From NCBI GenBank assembly GCA_003153755.1, contig PMBG01000120.1, forward strand, positions 5,109-47,543: a DNA stretch of 42,435 bases, written 5' to 3'. The notes below the pieces were generated by a model. The model ran no database searches, had not been told where the DNA came from, and saw only the letters and a program-made list of their open reading frames with translations. Positions 16,230 through 24,849 of this stretch are shown here, in pieces. The stretch comes from Chloroflexota bacterium. Lineage in GTDB: Bacteria > Chloroflexota > Limnocylindria > Limnocylindrales > CSP1-4. The stretch's first letter is position 1; each line of letters begins with the position of its first letter. The position numbers were made by a program, and so were the translations under genes.

Positions 16230-18419
16230 ATGCCCACGACCGCCGACCCGATCGTCGCGGCTCCGCCGGACCCCGAGGGTTTCGAGGAGCAGGCCCCCAA
16301 GCCGGATCAGCAGAAGACCCGCGCGACGAACGGCACGCGCGTTTCGAGCGGCGAGTTCCGCCCGGATCTCGAAGGCCTCAGGGGCGTCGCGATACTGCTC
16401 GTCCTGCTCTTCCACGCCGGAGTACCCGGTTTCAGCGGCGGATTCGTAGGGGTCGACGTCTTCTTCGTCCTGTCGGGGTTCCTGATCACCGGGCTTCTGC
16501 TTCGCGAGCACGAGCGTTCCGGCCGCATCGATCTCGGTGCGTTCTACGCCCGTCGAGCCCGCCGGATCCTGCCCGCGGCCGCCGTGGTGCTTGCGGCGAC
16601 GATGCTCCTGTCGTGGTTCATCCTGGCGCCGGTGGACCTGCCGCGCGTCGCCGGCGATGCCGTTGCCTCGGCCCTTTCGGTGGGCAACATCCGTTTCGCT
16701 GCCGGAGCCACGGACTACTTCGGCACGGATGTCGCGCCGTCGCCGGTCATCCATTACTGGTCGCTCGGGGTCGAGGAGCAGTTCTATCTCCTGTGGCCGG
16801 CGCTCCTGATCCTGGCGACGCGCAGTCGCAGCCCGCGTGTCGCGACCGGCCTCGTACTCGCCGGCGTTGCGGTCGTGTCTTATCTCGCGGCGCTTGTCCT
16901 TACAGACGCGAACCCGGCCTGGGCGTTCTACTCGCTTCCCACACGGGCATGGCAACTGGCCCTGGGGGGACTCGTGGCCGTGGGCGCCGCGCGGTTCAAC
17001 GGGGTTCCGGACCGCGTTGCCGTGCCCCTGGGGTGGCTCGGCCTGGGGGCCATCCTCGCGACCCTCGTGGTGATCGTGCCGGGCACGCCGTACCCCGGTT
17101 TGGCAGCCCTCGTGCCCACCCTGGGGAGCGTGGCCGTGATCCTCGCCGGCGTGCGGCGGAGATCGGTCGCCTCGCTGCTGGCCGTCCCGGCGCTCCGATT
17201 CCTGGGACGGATCTCCTACTCCCTCTACCTCGTGCACTGGCCGATTCTCGTGCTGCCGGCCGCGAGTCTCGCCGTGGGCGATGTACTCCCCATCGAGGTT
17301 CGTGTCGGCCTCGCGGCCCTCTCGGTTGTGGTCGGCTGGGCGAGCTACCGGTGGGTCGAGCAGCCGATACATCGAGGGCCTCGTTTCGCGGCTCGTCCGA
17401 GTCGGACGCTGGCCGCGGCCGGTGTCGCGCTCGCCCTCACCGTCGCCATCTGCGGCAGTGTCGGTCTCGCCGCCGCGGCGACTCTGGATCAGGGCGATGC
17501 CGGTGTCGCAAGCGTCCAATCGAATGCGCCGGAGTCCCCGCCGGCCCCTGAGCCAAGCGAGAGCGCCGTCGACGCGACGCCGCCGTCCACGTCTCCAACG
17601 CCGTCTCCAACGTCCACCCCGAGAGGTCCGCAACCGCTGCCGGCCAAGACCCGCCCGTCACTCCTGGCGGCCGGCACGGACGCCGAGACCCTCGAGGCCG
17701 ATGGCTGTCTCCTGGGGCAGCCGCAAACCAAGCCGCCCAACTGCGCCTACGCCAACAAGAAGGGCACCTTCACCCTAGCCCTTGTCGGCGATTCGCACGC
17801 GGCCCATTGGTTCCCGGCGATCCTGGCCGTCGCGAACGCCCGTGGGTGGAGGCTCGTGCCCTTCATCAAGCTGTCGTGCCGCTTCATGGACATGCCCCTG
17901 TACTCGCACTGGTATCAGCGCATGTACACCGAATGCGACACGTGGCGGAAGCTCGTCGTCGCCAAACTCAAGACTCTCAAGCCGGATCTGGTGATCGAGG
18001 CGTCTATCCGCGACCGGGTGACCACGGACGCGACCGATCCCGATCAAGTCCACCAGGGCCAGGCGATGGCCAGACTCCTGCAACAGGTGCCGGGCGCCAA
18101 GGCGCTCATCGTCGATACGCCGATCTCGAAGTACAACGTGCCGAGCTGCCTGTCGTCGAACCGTTCGGATGTGCGGCCGTGCGAGACGACCCGCAGTTTC
18201 GCGCTCGGGCCGTCGCCGGGCGTTGTCGAGAAGACGGCCGCCGACATTCTCGGAGCGACCTTGATCGACATGACGCCACTCATCTGCCCCGCGGGCGACA
18301 CGTGCCCCGTGGTGATAGACGGGATGATCGTCTACCGGGACAGCCAGCACATGACCGCGACATTCGCGGCATCGATGTGGGGGAGCATCGACGACCGTCT
18401 CCCGTTGCCGGCGCCGTAG
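16230..18419 (+). CDS. AT3-SGNH acyltransferase (OafA/YrhL type)
   Basis: A 729-residue inner-membrane acyltransferase. Residues about 45-420 are the acyltransferase-3 domain with about ten helices: it opens with RPDLEGLRGVAILLVLLFHAG and GGFVGVDVFFVLSGFLITGLLL, followed by FYARRARRILP and YYWSLGVEEQFYLLWP-type motifs (here HYWSLGVEEQFYLLWP). A P/S/T linker (about 430-470) leads to a C-terminal SGNH domain with LVGDSHAAHW (nucleophile S522) and YRDSQHMT (D704, H707). AT3 passes acyl groups across the membrane and SGNH puts them on a sugar outside, as in O-antigen or peptidoglycan O-acetylation. The N-terminal 40 residues are a charged cytoplasmic tail. It has no Shine-Dalgarno. A strong hairpin follows the stop. 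Confidence 0.92.
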   Translation: MPTTADPIVAAPPDPEGFEEQAPKPDQQKTRATNGTRVSSGEFRPDLEGLRGVAILLVLLFHAGVPGFSGGFVGVDVFFVLSGFLITGLLLREHERSGRIDLGAFYARRARRILPAAAVVLAATMLLSWFILAPVDLPRVAGDAVASALSVGNIRFAAGATDYFGTDVAPSPVIHYWSLGVEEQFYLLWPALLILATRSRSPRVATGLVLAGVAVVSYLAALVLTDANPAWAFYSLPTRAWQLALGGLVAVGAARFNGVPDRVAVPLGWLGLGAILATLVVIVPGTPYPGLAALVPTLGSVAVILAGVRRRSVASLLAVPALRFLGRISYSLYLVHWPILVLPAASLAVGDVLPIEVRVGLAALSVVVGWASYRWVEQPIHRGPRFAARPSRTLAAAGVALALTVAICGSVGLAAAATLDQGDAGVASVQSNAPESPPAPEPSESAVDATPPSTSPTPSPTSTPRGPQPLPAKTRPSLLAAGTDAETLEADGCLLGQPQTKPPNCAYANKKGTFTLALVGDSHAAHWFPAILAVANARGWRLVPFIKLSCRFMDMPLYSHWYQRMYTECDTWRKLVVAKLKTLKPDLVIEASIRDRVTTDATDPDQVHQGQAMARLLQQVPGAKALIVDTPISKYNVPSCLSSNRSDVRPCETTRSFALGPSPGVVEKTAADILGATLIDMTPLICPAGDTCPVVIDGMIVYRDSQHMTATFAASMWGSIDDRLPLPAP

Positions 18420-18427
18420 GACAAAGG

Positions 18428-18457
18428 GAGAGGACCGGCCTTGCGGCCGGTCCTCTC
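18428..18457. terminator. Strong bidirectional hairpin terminator
   Basis: GAGAGGACCGGCC (18428-18440), a TTGC loop, and GGCCGGTCCTCTC (18445-18457) form a perfect 13-bp stem. It sits between the convergent acyltransferase and cellulase genes, so it can end both. Confidence 0.85.
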
Positions 18458-18476
18458 GTCGACAACCCGTTGCGCG

Positions 18477-20624
18477 TCAGTTGGCCGTGCAGGTGGCCGT
18501 CGGCCAGGTCCACGTACCGTTGGTCATGATCGTCATGCCCCAATTGTTGCCGTTGCCGTTGGGTCTGGCGATCATCGTCTGGCTATCGGGCCACGAAGCG
18601 TTGATGTTCCAAGTGGCGGAAATTCGCTCCGGGGACGGGACGTGGACCGTCACGGTCCAGTTAGTCCCCCCGTTGGTGGTGGCGTTGAGGTTGTAGCGAT
18701 CGCCCCACACCTGGCCCGCGGAGAACGAAACGGAGCAGCTGCCGCCGGGCGTAGGAGTCGCGGTTGGGGCCGGCGTCGGAGTGGTTCCGCCGTTGGCCGT
18801 GCAGATCAGGCCGGACGCCGAGATGGTGCCGATGAAGCTCGCCTGGAAGCCGAAGGTGGTGCTGGCTCCGGGGCTCAGGACTCCATCGTAGGACTCGTTC
18901 CTGGCGGTCACGGCGGCTCCCGCGGAGGTCATGATCGCTCGCCATTGATTGACGATCCCAGGGTTACTGCTCCCGCCCCAGGTCCAGTTCACTCGCCATC
19001 CGGTCGTGGAGACCGAGCCGGTGTTGAGGACCGTGACGGTGGCCGTGAAGCCGTTGTTCCACTGGTTGTCAATGTGGAGGCTCGCGGTGCAGCTGGCCGA
19101 GCTCGCCGGCGTCGGGGTCGGAATTGGAGTGGGGGTCGGAGTTGGGGTCGGCGTCGGAGTTGGAGTTGGGGTCGGCGTCGGCGTCGGCGTCGGCGTGTCG
19201 GTCGGAGCAGGCGTCGGGGTCGGCGTCGGCGCGACCGCGATGTCCGGATACGCGTTGCCTACCAGCTGGACGAACTGCGTGGAGAACCACTGACCGGCCG
19301 TCGGAGAGTTCGGCAGCGCGTGTGTGGTCTGCCCGTTCCAGTCCGACGGCGTCGGCGCATACGTGGGATCGCACATTGGATCGAAGTTCTTGCCGGAGCC
19401 GGGGATATCCACGCTCGATCCGTCCGACTCGCCCGGAGGCTTGACCCACACGAAGGCAAAGAGATGGGAGTTGGGGTAACCGCCGGGTGTCGCCTGCGGA
19501 AGCTCACCGAGGCCGGCTCCGTCGGCGTTGCACCACGCTCCGCGATGCGGCCGGCGATCCACGCGGCTCTGGTCGACCCACGTGTCGAGGACTGTGCTCG
19601 TGCCCGCCGCGGTGGGTCGGGCGGCGCCGCCCCATCCGTTGCGAGAGGTGTCGATGAGCATGCCGATGCTCGCCGGGAAACCGGCGGTCACGAGCTGGGA
19701 GTACATGTCGGCCGTGAACGACTGCTCGTCCACATCCGGGTTGTACTCGTAGAAGCTGCCCTTGTACGCCAGCGTACCGCCGACCGTGCTGGCGCTGGTG
19801 ATGAAGGGCTCCTGCAGCGGCGTGTAGTTGGAGACGTCGGTCACGAATCCATCGATGCTGGCGAACCCGGCCGACGTGGCCGTCGCCACCTTGGCGAACT
19901 CTGTCGCCCCGCCGCTCGAGTTGCTCGGCCAGCCGAGCCAGCCGGAGTGGCCCGAGTCGAGGAACGTGTAGACGTTGCTGATGGCGTGCAGGTGGTCGAG
20001 CGCGTACTCGACTCCGGCCTCGTAGAGCGGGCCGGCCGTCACGCAAGCGGCGACGCTGGAGTTGGTGACGACGTTGGGCAGAGAATCGGGCTCGATGACG
20101 GCCGCGATTCGCACGTCCGCGTACTTGGCCTGGCTCAGGATCGCCACGATCGGATCGATGTACTGGGTCTCGTACTGAGTGAGCCCGGCCGCCGTTGCGG
20201 GCAGTTCACCGTTCGAGGCGAGGGCGCTGCAGTCGCGCCCGGGCAGATCGTAGATGACGATGTTGGCGAGGATGGGGGTGCTGCCCTGCTTCTGGGTCAG
20301 GGCGGCGTCGAGGTGCGCCTCGAGGCCCATGCCGCCGGCCGGGCCCGCGATTGCACCAATGGAGTCCATCCAGACGGCCGTGGGCTGGGTCTCGACGGTG
20401 CGCATCTTGCCGGCGAGAGTCGGATCCGAACCCTGCTGGGCCGTGGCCTCAGCGTCCACCTCCGCCGCCCAGAGGGGGTTCACATACTGCGTTGCGCCTG
20501 CGTAAGGATTGGTCTGGTGAGCTTCCGCGAAGGCGGGTTTCGCGGCGAACGCCGCGACGAGCATGGCACTCGTTGCCAGTAACGCGACCGCAGCCATACG
20601 CCACGCGCGTGAGTAGACGGACAC
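18477..20624 (-). CDS. GH6 cellobiohydrolase (exoglucanase, CbhA-like) with CBM2 modules
   Basis: A secreted GH6 cellulase of about 715 residues. GTG at 20624 is preferred because GGGAGGA sits 7 nt upstream; the ATG six bases earlier would abut that site. A signal peptide ends near residue 33 (PAFAEA). The GH6 domain spans about 38-455: [17 protein letters not shown] (D131) and [15 protein letters not shown] with catalytic acid D180. [11 protein letters not shown] and [16 protein letters not shown], with FDPMCDPTY, are the loop signatures of GH6 exocellobiohydrolases rather than endoglucanases. A TP-repeat linker (about 465-510) leads to a CBM2 (about 512-610: [17 protein letters not shown] ... 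TTFGFQASF). A second P/T linker is followed by a last, shorter W-rich CBM2-like unit (about 630-715). It would release cellobiose from cellulose chain ends outside the cell. Confidence 0.93.
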   Translation of the reverse strand: MSVYSRAWRMAAVALLATSAMLVAAFAAKPAFAEAHQTNPYAGATQYVNPLWAAEVDAEATAQQGSDPTLAGKMRTVETQPTAVWMDSIGAIAGPAGGMGLEAHLDAALTQKQGSTPILANIVIYDLPGRDCSALASNGELPATAAGLTQYETQYIDPIVAILSQAKYADVRIAAVIEPDSLPNVVTNSSVAACVTAGPLYEAGVEYALDHLHAISNVYTFLDSGHSGWLGWPSNSSGGATEFAKVATATSAGFASIDGFVTDVSNYTPLQEPFITSASTVGGTLAYKGSFYEYNPDVDEQSFTADMYSQLVTAGFPASIGMLIDTSRNGWGGAARPTAAGTSTVLDTWVDQSRVDRRPHRGAWCNADGAGLGELPQATPGGYPNSHLFAFVWVKPPGESDGSSVDIPGSGKNFDPMCDPTYAPTPSDWNGQTTHALPNSPTAGQWFSTQFVQLVGNAYPDIAVAPTPTPTPAPTDTPTPTPTPTPTPTPTPTPTPTPTPIPTPTPASSASCTASLHIDNQWNNGFTATVTVLNTGSVSTTGWRVNWTWGGSSNPGIVNQWRAIMTSAGAAVTARNESYDGVLSPGASTTFGFQASFIGTISASGLICTANGGTTPTPAPTATPTPGGSCSVSFSAGQVWGDRYNLNATTNGGTNWTVTVHVPSPERISATWNINASWPDSQTMIARPNGNGNNWGMTIMTNGTWTWPTATCTAN
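19108..19233. repeat. Pro-Thr linker microrepeat
   Basis: A run of 6-nt GTCGGN/GTTGGN units (minus strand: alternating Pro and Thr codons) that encodes the TP linker between the GH6 domain and CBM2. Unit sequences vary at third positions, so the protein, not the DNA, seems conserved. Confidence 0.8.
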
Positions 20625-20654
20625 TGCCATTCCTCCCGATGACTGATCGCAACA

Positions 20655-20695
20655 TTCGGTAAATATGCCGAAAGATGCGGCTCGGATTGGCCGAG
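20655..20695. promoter_or_regulatory. Two inverted repeats upstream of the GH6 gene
   Basis: TTCGG (20655-20659) with CCGAA (20668-20672), 8 nt apart, and CTCGG (20681-20685) with CCGAG (20691-20695), 5 nt apart. Both lie 31-71 bases before the cellulase start codon. They could be operators for a sugar-responsive regulator; no regulator gene is adjacent. Confidence 0.3.
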
Positions 20696-20844
20696 TGCGG
20701 GGAATGCTAGAGGCGAGCGCCTGCGGAGGGACTTGGGAGCCTGGCGTACGGCGAGATACTCATGAACAAACTCAAGGAGCGCGGCCGCGTCGGGACGCCC
20801 TTTACTAAACGCCGGGCGGAGGTATCTCGGTCAGCCGCGCGCGG

Positions 20845-21342
20845 TCACGACCCCTTGACCACCGGGATCCAGACCTCGCAGCGGTAGTCGTCCGAAGTGA
20901 CGTCTCCCGGCGGATAGACCTCGAGCTCGGGACCGTCGGCGTGCTCGTAGCCCGACGACACGAACCACGCGCCGTAGATCTCCGCAAACGTCTTCTGGAT
21001 ACCCCACGGAACGGCTCCGATCGCCTCGAAGATCGCCCACCTTGCGGCTGCCACGGTCACATCGACACAGCCGTCGGGGAGCCCCGATCGATCCGCCGGA
21101 GTCTCGATCGCGATCAGGTACGTGAAAGTCTGGCTGAGCGGCTCCATGTCGGCGCAGACGCCGGCCAGGCCGATCCGGGAGCCGGCGGGAATCGACCGCT
21201 GGAGCTTCCGGACAGCCTCCGTGCCGGACATCCGCGTCCAGAAGTTCGCGATTTCCGTTTGAGCCCGCCCCCGTTCGATCCCGGTCCGCATCGGCAAGCC
21301 AGTCAGCTTCATGGCTGGATGGCTTTCGATCCTGAAGTCCAT
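20845..21342 (-). CDS. GyrI-like small-molecule-binding domain protein
   Basis: A 165-residue stand-alone effector-binding protein of the GyrI/AraC_E_bind superfamily. ATG at 21342 follows AAGGAG with 7-8 nt spacing. The sequence has the expected order: an N-terminal strand DFRIESHPAMKLTGL, a helical stretch, SRIGLAGVCADME, then TYLIAIET, WAIFEAIGAVPWGIQKTFAEIYGAWF, and the closing strand YRCEVWIPVVKG. Relatives bind hydrophobic drugs or act as ligand-binding halves of AraC/MerR-type regulators; some have been described as hydrolases of reactive compounds. No DNA-binding domain is present here, so a direct transcription role is not supported. Confidence 0.82.
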   Translation of the reverse strand: MDFRIESHPAMKLTGLPMRTGIERGRAQTEIANFWTRMSGTEAVRKLQRSIPAGSRIGLAGVCADMEPLSQTFTYLIAIETPADRSGLPDGCVDVTVAAARWAIFEAIGAVPWGIQKTFAEIYGAWFVSSGYEHADGPELEVYPPGDVTSDDYRCEVWIPVVKGS

Positions 21343-21612
21343 TGCCGTGTCTCCTTCAAGGGCCGGCGACTATCGGAAGCGCGGCTATGTCGGGATCGAG
21401 ACGCCTGTCTACCGTGGGCGTCTCGCAGAGCCGCCTGTCCTTGCGCAACTATGACGGACCGATCGCCCGTGGGGTCGATGGGTGGTACGCGACAACTTAC
21501 ACGGCTCGCCGGCTGCACTCAATGGGATTCGGAGCGGGCCGGCAACAGGAGTTGGCGAGCCTCGCCAAATCGGTCCGGATAGGGGAGTAGGGCGCGGGTT
21601 CCCGATGGTTAG
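21343..21612. other. Intergenic region, no gene seen
   Basis: Holds the ribosome binding site and promoter side of the GyrI-like gene. A rightward frame of 82 codons (21342-21590) exists but has no start signal and no recognisable sequence. I see no RNA gene here. Confidence 0.4.
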
Positions 21613-21702
21613 TCAGCCGCCCGTCTGGACTCCGATGATCGTTCCAACGGCGAACGTGACGGCCGCCGCGGCGGCGCCGAGGAGGACCTGCCGCGCACTC
21701 GC
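21613..21702 (-). pseudogene. Possible C-terminal remnant of a VIT1/CCC1-type transporter
   Basis: Read leftward from 21702, 29 sense codons end at TGA (21615-21613). They include ARQVLLGAAAAAVTFAVG and then TIIGVQTGG: a basic start followed by one glycine/alanine-rich transmembrane helix, as I remember the last helix of VIT1/CCC1 iron/manganese transporters. A TAG stop at 21705-21703 comes directly before and no start codon lies between, so it cannot be a complete gene. The region upstream (to 21762) holds no further transporter sequence, and the DUF4349 gene begins there. The likely explanation is a gene that was truncated by deletion. The match is short and made from memory. Confidence 0.4.
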
Positions 21703-21809
21703 CTAGAGCGGCGGGCGGTGCGCACTGAACTTTACGCACCCCCCGCGCGAATACAAAGCGTATGGACATTGGCGGCGCAAGAGCGTCGCCGTCCGCATGG
21801 AGGGGTCCG

Positions 21810-22739
21810 ATGAGAGTCGCCAACGGCCGCCTGGCCATTTTCCCGTTGCTGGTACTCCTCGGCCTGAGCCTTGCCGCCTGCTCTGCTTCCTCGGGGACGT
21901 TCGCCCCGAACGCGGCACCTCAGCTGTACGGCGGTGGCGGCAAGGACATGGCGGGTATCCCTACCAGCGCCCCTGCGGCGAGCGCGGCTTCCGTGCCGGG
22001 CGAGGCGGCCGCACCCGCGACGGTCGTGCAAACAATGATCATCAAGACCGGGCAGCTGGACATGCAGGCCTCCAACCCGGAGGCTTCGGCGACCCAGGCC
22101 AATGGCATCGTGGAGAATGCCGGCGGGCGCGTGTCGGCCTCGTCGCGATCCGGCGATGCCGATGCCCTGGTCATCTCGGTCACGTACCGAATCCCGGTAG
22201 CCAAATGGGATGCGACGCTGGCCGCAATCCATCACGCCACCGGCGGGGGCACGCTGAAGATACTCAGCGAGCAGATCCAGACCCAGGACGTGACGGCATC
22301 CGCGGTGGACATGGACGCGCGCTTGACGAATCTGCGCGCCACCGAGCAGGCCCTGCTGGGCATCATGGCCAGAGCAAGCTCCATCCCCGATACCCTGGCG
22401 GTCCAGAGCCAGCTCACCACGGTCCGGGGGCAGATCGAGGAAATACAGGGAGCGCGCAACCAGCTGGGCGATCAGGCGGACTTCAGCACCTTGACGGTGC
22501 AGTTCGAGGCGTCGCCCAAGACCTCGACCACCAGCGCGGCGACGGGCTGGAGCATCAACGGCACCGTGGACGACGCCACCGCGACCCTGGTGAAGATCGG
22601 CCAGGGCCTCGCTTCCCTGGGCGTCTGGCTCCTGATCGTGGGGCTGCCGTTGGGCTTCGGACTCCTGGTCCTCTTCGTGGCCTATCGCTTGCTCCGACGG
22701 CTCCGACGCAGGCACGCTGAACCACCCGCGACAGCCTGA
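21810..22739 (+). CDS. DUF4349 lipoprotein
   Basis: A 309-residue lipoprotein. ATG at 21810 follows GGAGGGG. The signal peptide ends in the lipobox LSLAAC with C24 as lipid site. A low-complexity stretch precedes the DUF4349 region (about 80-280), which starts IIKTGQLDMQASNPEASATQAN and GGRVSASSRSG, goes on with ISVTYRIPVAKWDATLAAIH, has a helical hairpin (DARLTNLRATEQALLGIM to QLTTVRGQIEEIQGARNQLGD), and ends TLTVQFEA. One transmembrane helix (about 270-292) and a basic RLLRRLRRRH tail close the protein. It therefore has a lipid anchor at one end and a membrane helix at the other. Function of the family is unknown. Confidence 0.88.
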   Translation: MRVANGRLAIFPLLVLLGLSLAACSASSGTFAPNAAPQLYGGGGKDMAGIPTSAPAASAASVPGEAAAPATVVQTMIIKTGQLDMQASNPEASATQANGIVENAGGRVSASSRSGDADALVISVTYRIPVAKWDATLAAIHHATGGGTLKILSEQIQTQDVTASAVDMDARLTNLRATEQALLGIMARASSIPDTLAVQSQLTTVRGQIEEIQGARNQLGDQADFSTLTVQFEASPKTSTTSAATGWSINGTVDDATATLVKIGQGLASLGVWLLIVGLPLGFGLLVLFVAYRLLRRLRRRHAEPPATA

Positions 22740-22879
22740 TCCGTCCGAATCGAACGGACTCTCGACCCATAGATACGCGTGGCCGACGCGACTAAGATGA
22801 TGCCCTTGGACTCTCACATGAGCTGAGCCAGAGGCAGGGATTGCGGCAACATCGCCCGGGTGGAAGATGGGACGGGGGC

Positions 22880-24811
22880 ATGTCGTCGGGCGCGCCCCGT
22901 GGCGAACAGTCGCCCACGACCGGACGGATCCTCGAACTGCCCGATGAGGCCCACCTGCCGGACCTTGACCGGCTTCTGAGGCTGGAGGGCGGCTCGCCGG
23001 AATGGGACGCGCCATCCGTGGGGCTGATCGTCGAGGACCGGCTGGACGGCCGCCGCGTCTACCCGACGCCGCCGCGTCGCTCTCGAACGGAAAACCGTCT
23101 GCGCCGTTTGCTCGACCGGGCCACACCGCCGATGCTCCCGTTCGTATTGCTCGCCCTGGCCCAGGCGGGCACGATGCTCGCCGACGCATGGTCGTCCGGC
23201 AAGTGGACCACGCCCGACATCGCGGATCTGGCTCTCCGACTGGGATACACGTCCGCCGTGACACTCCTTCCGGCTGGCGTCCTGTTCTGGGGTTCCACCG
23301 CCCGGCGTTCGTTCATATACGTACTCGGGGGCGCCATCGCCTGGTCGACTCTGCCGGCCGCGGCGGGACTCGGTTGGTGGTTCGTGCGGCGATCGCCGAG
23401 CCTGATGGAGCAGTTTGGGTATGCCGCGGCGGTAGGCGTGGCCGCGGCCGCGCTGATCGCGGCGGTGGGTCCCGCGCTGGTGGCGTTCGGCCTGGAACGC
23501 TCCCGGAGAAGCCGAATGACCCCGATGGAGATGGCGAAGCGGGTTGCCACGCTCACGTCACTGGTAGGGCTCACCTACCTGGCTCGATGGCCGGTTACCG
23601 ACGGTCCGGCGATTGGGGAAGCAGCCGGTGGCGCTGCGCTCCGTCTGGCCGAAACGGGCGCCGCCGCGGCGCTGCCGCTCGAGCTGGCGTGTCTGATGAT
23701 CCTTGCCTACTCGTGCATAGAGGCAATCGTGGTCGGCGAGACGCAGGGCCGGTTCTGGCAGTTGTCCGCGGCCGGTGCCACCGTCCTTGCCGCCGCCCTG
23801 ATCTATCGAATGATGGGCGGCGACCTGTTAGAGACGGTGATGTCGAGAATCCTGACCGGCAGCGGCTGGGGCAGCGCGCCGGAGACCGCCGGCATGCTGG
23901 CGGGCGGCGGGCTGATATTGCTGGCCTTCGCGACCCCAGTATGGTCGGCCGCCTGGGACGCAATGGGTTACGGCCGCGGCGCCCCCGACGACATCTTCGC
24001 CTGGGGAAACGGGGCGGAACCGGCCGGCAGCGAACCGATCCCGATGAGCGTGGTCGTGGCGGTCGCGGCAGGCGCCGACCATGCCCTTGCTCTCGACGAG
24101 CGCGGCTACGTGGGCGCCTGGGGCGACGATTCGCTGGGCCAGACGGACGTTCCCGATGGGTTGTCCGGCGTGATCGCCCTTGCTGCCGGCGACGGCTTCA
24201 GCCTCGCCCTGCGTTCCGATCGCACAGTCGCGGCCTGGGGTGCGAATGATCTCGGCCAGACCAACATTCCCCCCGGCCTTGCCGGAGTCACGGCCATCGC
24301 GGCCGGCAGGGGATTCGCGCTGGCTCTCATGGACGACGGGACCGTGGTCGGCTGGGGCGACGGCCGTTGCGGTGCGACGCCAGTCCCTTCCTGGCTGTCC
24401 GGGGTAACCGCCATTTCCGCCGGCGAGTACCACGGCCTCGCGTTGCTGCAGGACGGGGCCGTCGTGGCTTGGGGCGACAACACATACGGCCAGCTGGAAA
24501 TTCCGGCGAGACTGGGACGCGCGACCGCGATTTCGGCCGGTGGCGATTTCTGCCTTGCCCTGCGTACCGACGGCACTGTCGTTGCCTGGGGCGACAATAC
24601 CTACGGCCAGCTCGAGGTACCCGCGGGGCTCGCGAGAGTGACCGCAATCTCGGCCGGAGCCTTCCACGCGGTGGCCCTGCGAGCCGACGGCGATGTAGTC
24701 GCCTGGGGCGGCGGCCAGCGGCAGGGCGAGGCCGAGCATCCCTGGCGTCTGGTGGACTTCAAGGCAGTCGCCGCCGGCGACGGATTCAGCCTGGCGATCC
24801 GGGCGGCGTAG
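22880..24811 (+). CDS. Polytopic membrane protein with C-terminal RCC1-type propeller
   Basis: About 643 residues from ATG at 22880; a TTG at 22841 behind GAGG would add 13 residues and is a fair alternative. The first 70 residues are soluble. Residues about 80-370 contain roughly eight hydrophobic helices (for example MLPFVLLALAQAGTML, FIYVLGGAIAWSTLPAAAGL, LLAGGGLILLAFATPVW region). From about 380 to the end there are six full RCC1 repeats and a partial seventh, each of the form AISAG-x-H-LAL-DGTVVAWGDNTYGQLEVP, enough for a seven-bladed propeller. Bacterial RCC1 proteins are usually secreted binding proteins; this fusion to a membrane domain is not a family I know. Which side of the membrane the propeller faces is not clear. 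Confidence 0.82.
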   Translation: MSSGAPRGEQSPTTGRILELPDEAHLPDLDRLLRLEGGSPEWDAPSVGLIVEDRLDGRRVYPTPPRRSRTENRLRRLLDRATPPMLPFVLLALAQAGTMLADAWSSGKWTTPDIADLALRLGYTSAVTLLPAGVLFWGSTARRSFIYVLGGAIAWSTLPAAAGLGWWFVRRSPSLMEQFGYAAAVGVAAAALIAAVGPALVAFGLERSRRSRMTPMEMAKRVATLTSLVGLTYLARWPVTDGPAIGEAAGGAALRLAETGAAAALPLELACLMILAYSCIEAIVVGETQGRFWQLSAAGATVLAAALIYRMMGGDLLETVMSRILTGSGWGSAPETAGMLAGGGLILLAFATPVWSAAWDAMGYGRGAPDDIFAWGNGAEPAGSEPIPMSVVVAVAAGADHALALDERGYVGAWGDDSLGQTDVPDGLSGVIALAAGDGFSLALRSDRTVAAWGANDLGQTNIPPGLAGVTAIAAGRGFALALMDDGTVVGWGDGRCGATPVPSWLSGVTAISAGEYHGLALLQDGAVVAWGDNTYGQLEIPARLGRATAISAGGDFCLALRTDGTVVAWGDNTYGQLEVPAGLARVTAISAGAFHAVALRADGDVVAWGGGQRQGEAEHPWRLVDFKAVAAGDGFSLAIRAA

Positions 24812-24849
24812 CTTGCCGCGGCCTGGGCCGAACTCAGCTTTCCCTCGGA

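Noticed and set aside
19108-19233. Short repeats that look like a minisatellite or CRISPR-like array
   Set aside because: Units are 6 nt in frame and encode the Pro-Thr linker of the cellulase; there are no spacers.
18441-20582. A 713-codon rightward frame opposite the GH6 gene
   Set aside because: It is the antisense shadow of the cellulase. The product is R/G/D/V-rich without domains, whereas the opposite strand encodes a complete GH6-CBM2 protein.
22880-24811. Eukaryotic contamination because of the RCC1 repeats
   Set aside because: Bacterial RCC1 repeat proteins are common, codon use and GC match the neighbours, and no introns are present.
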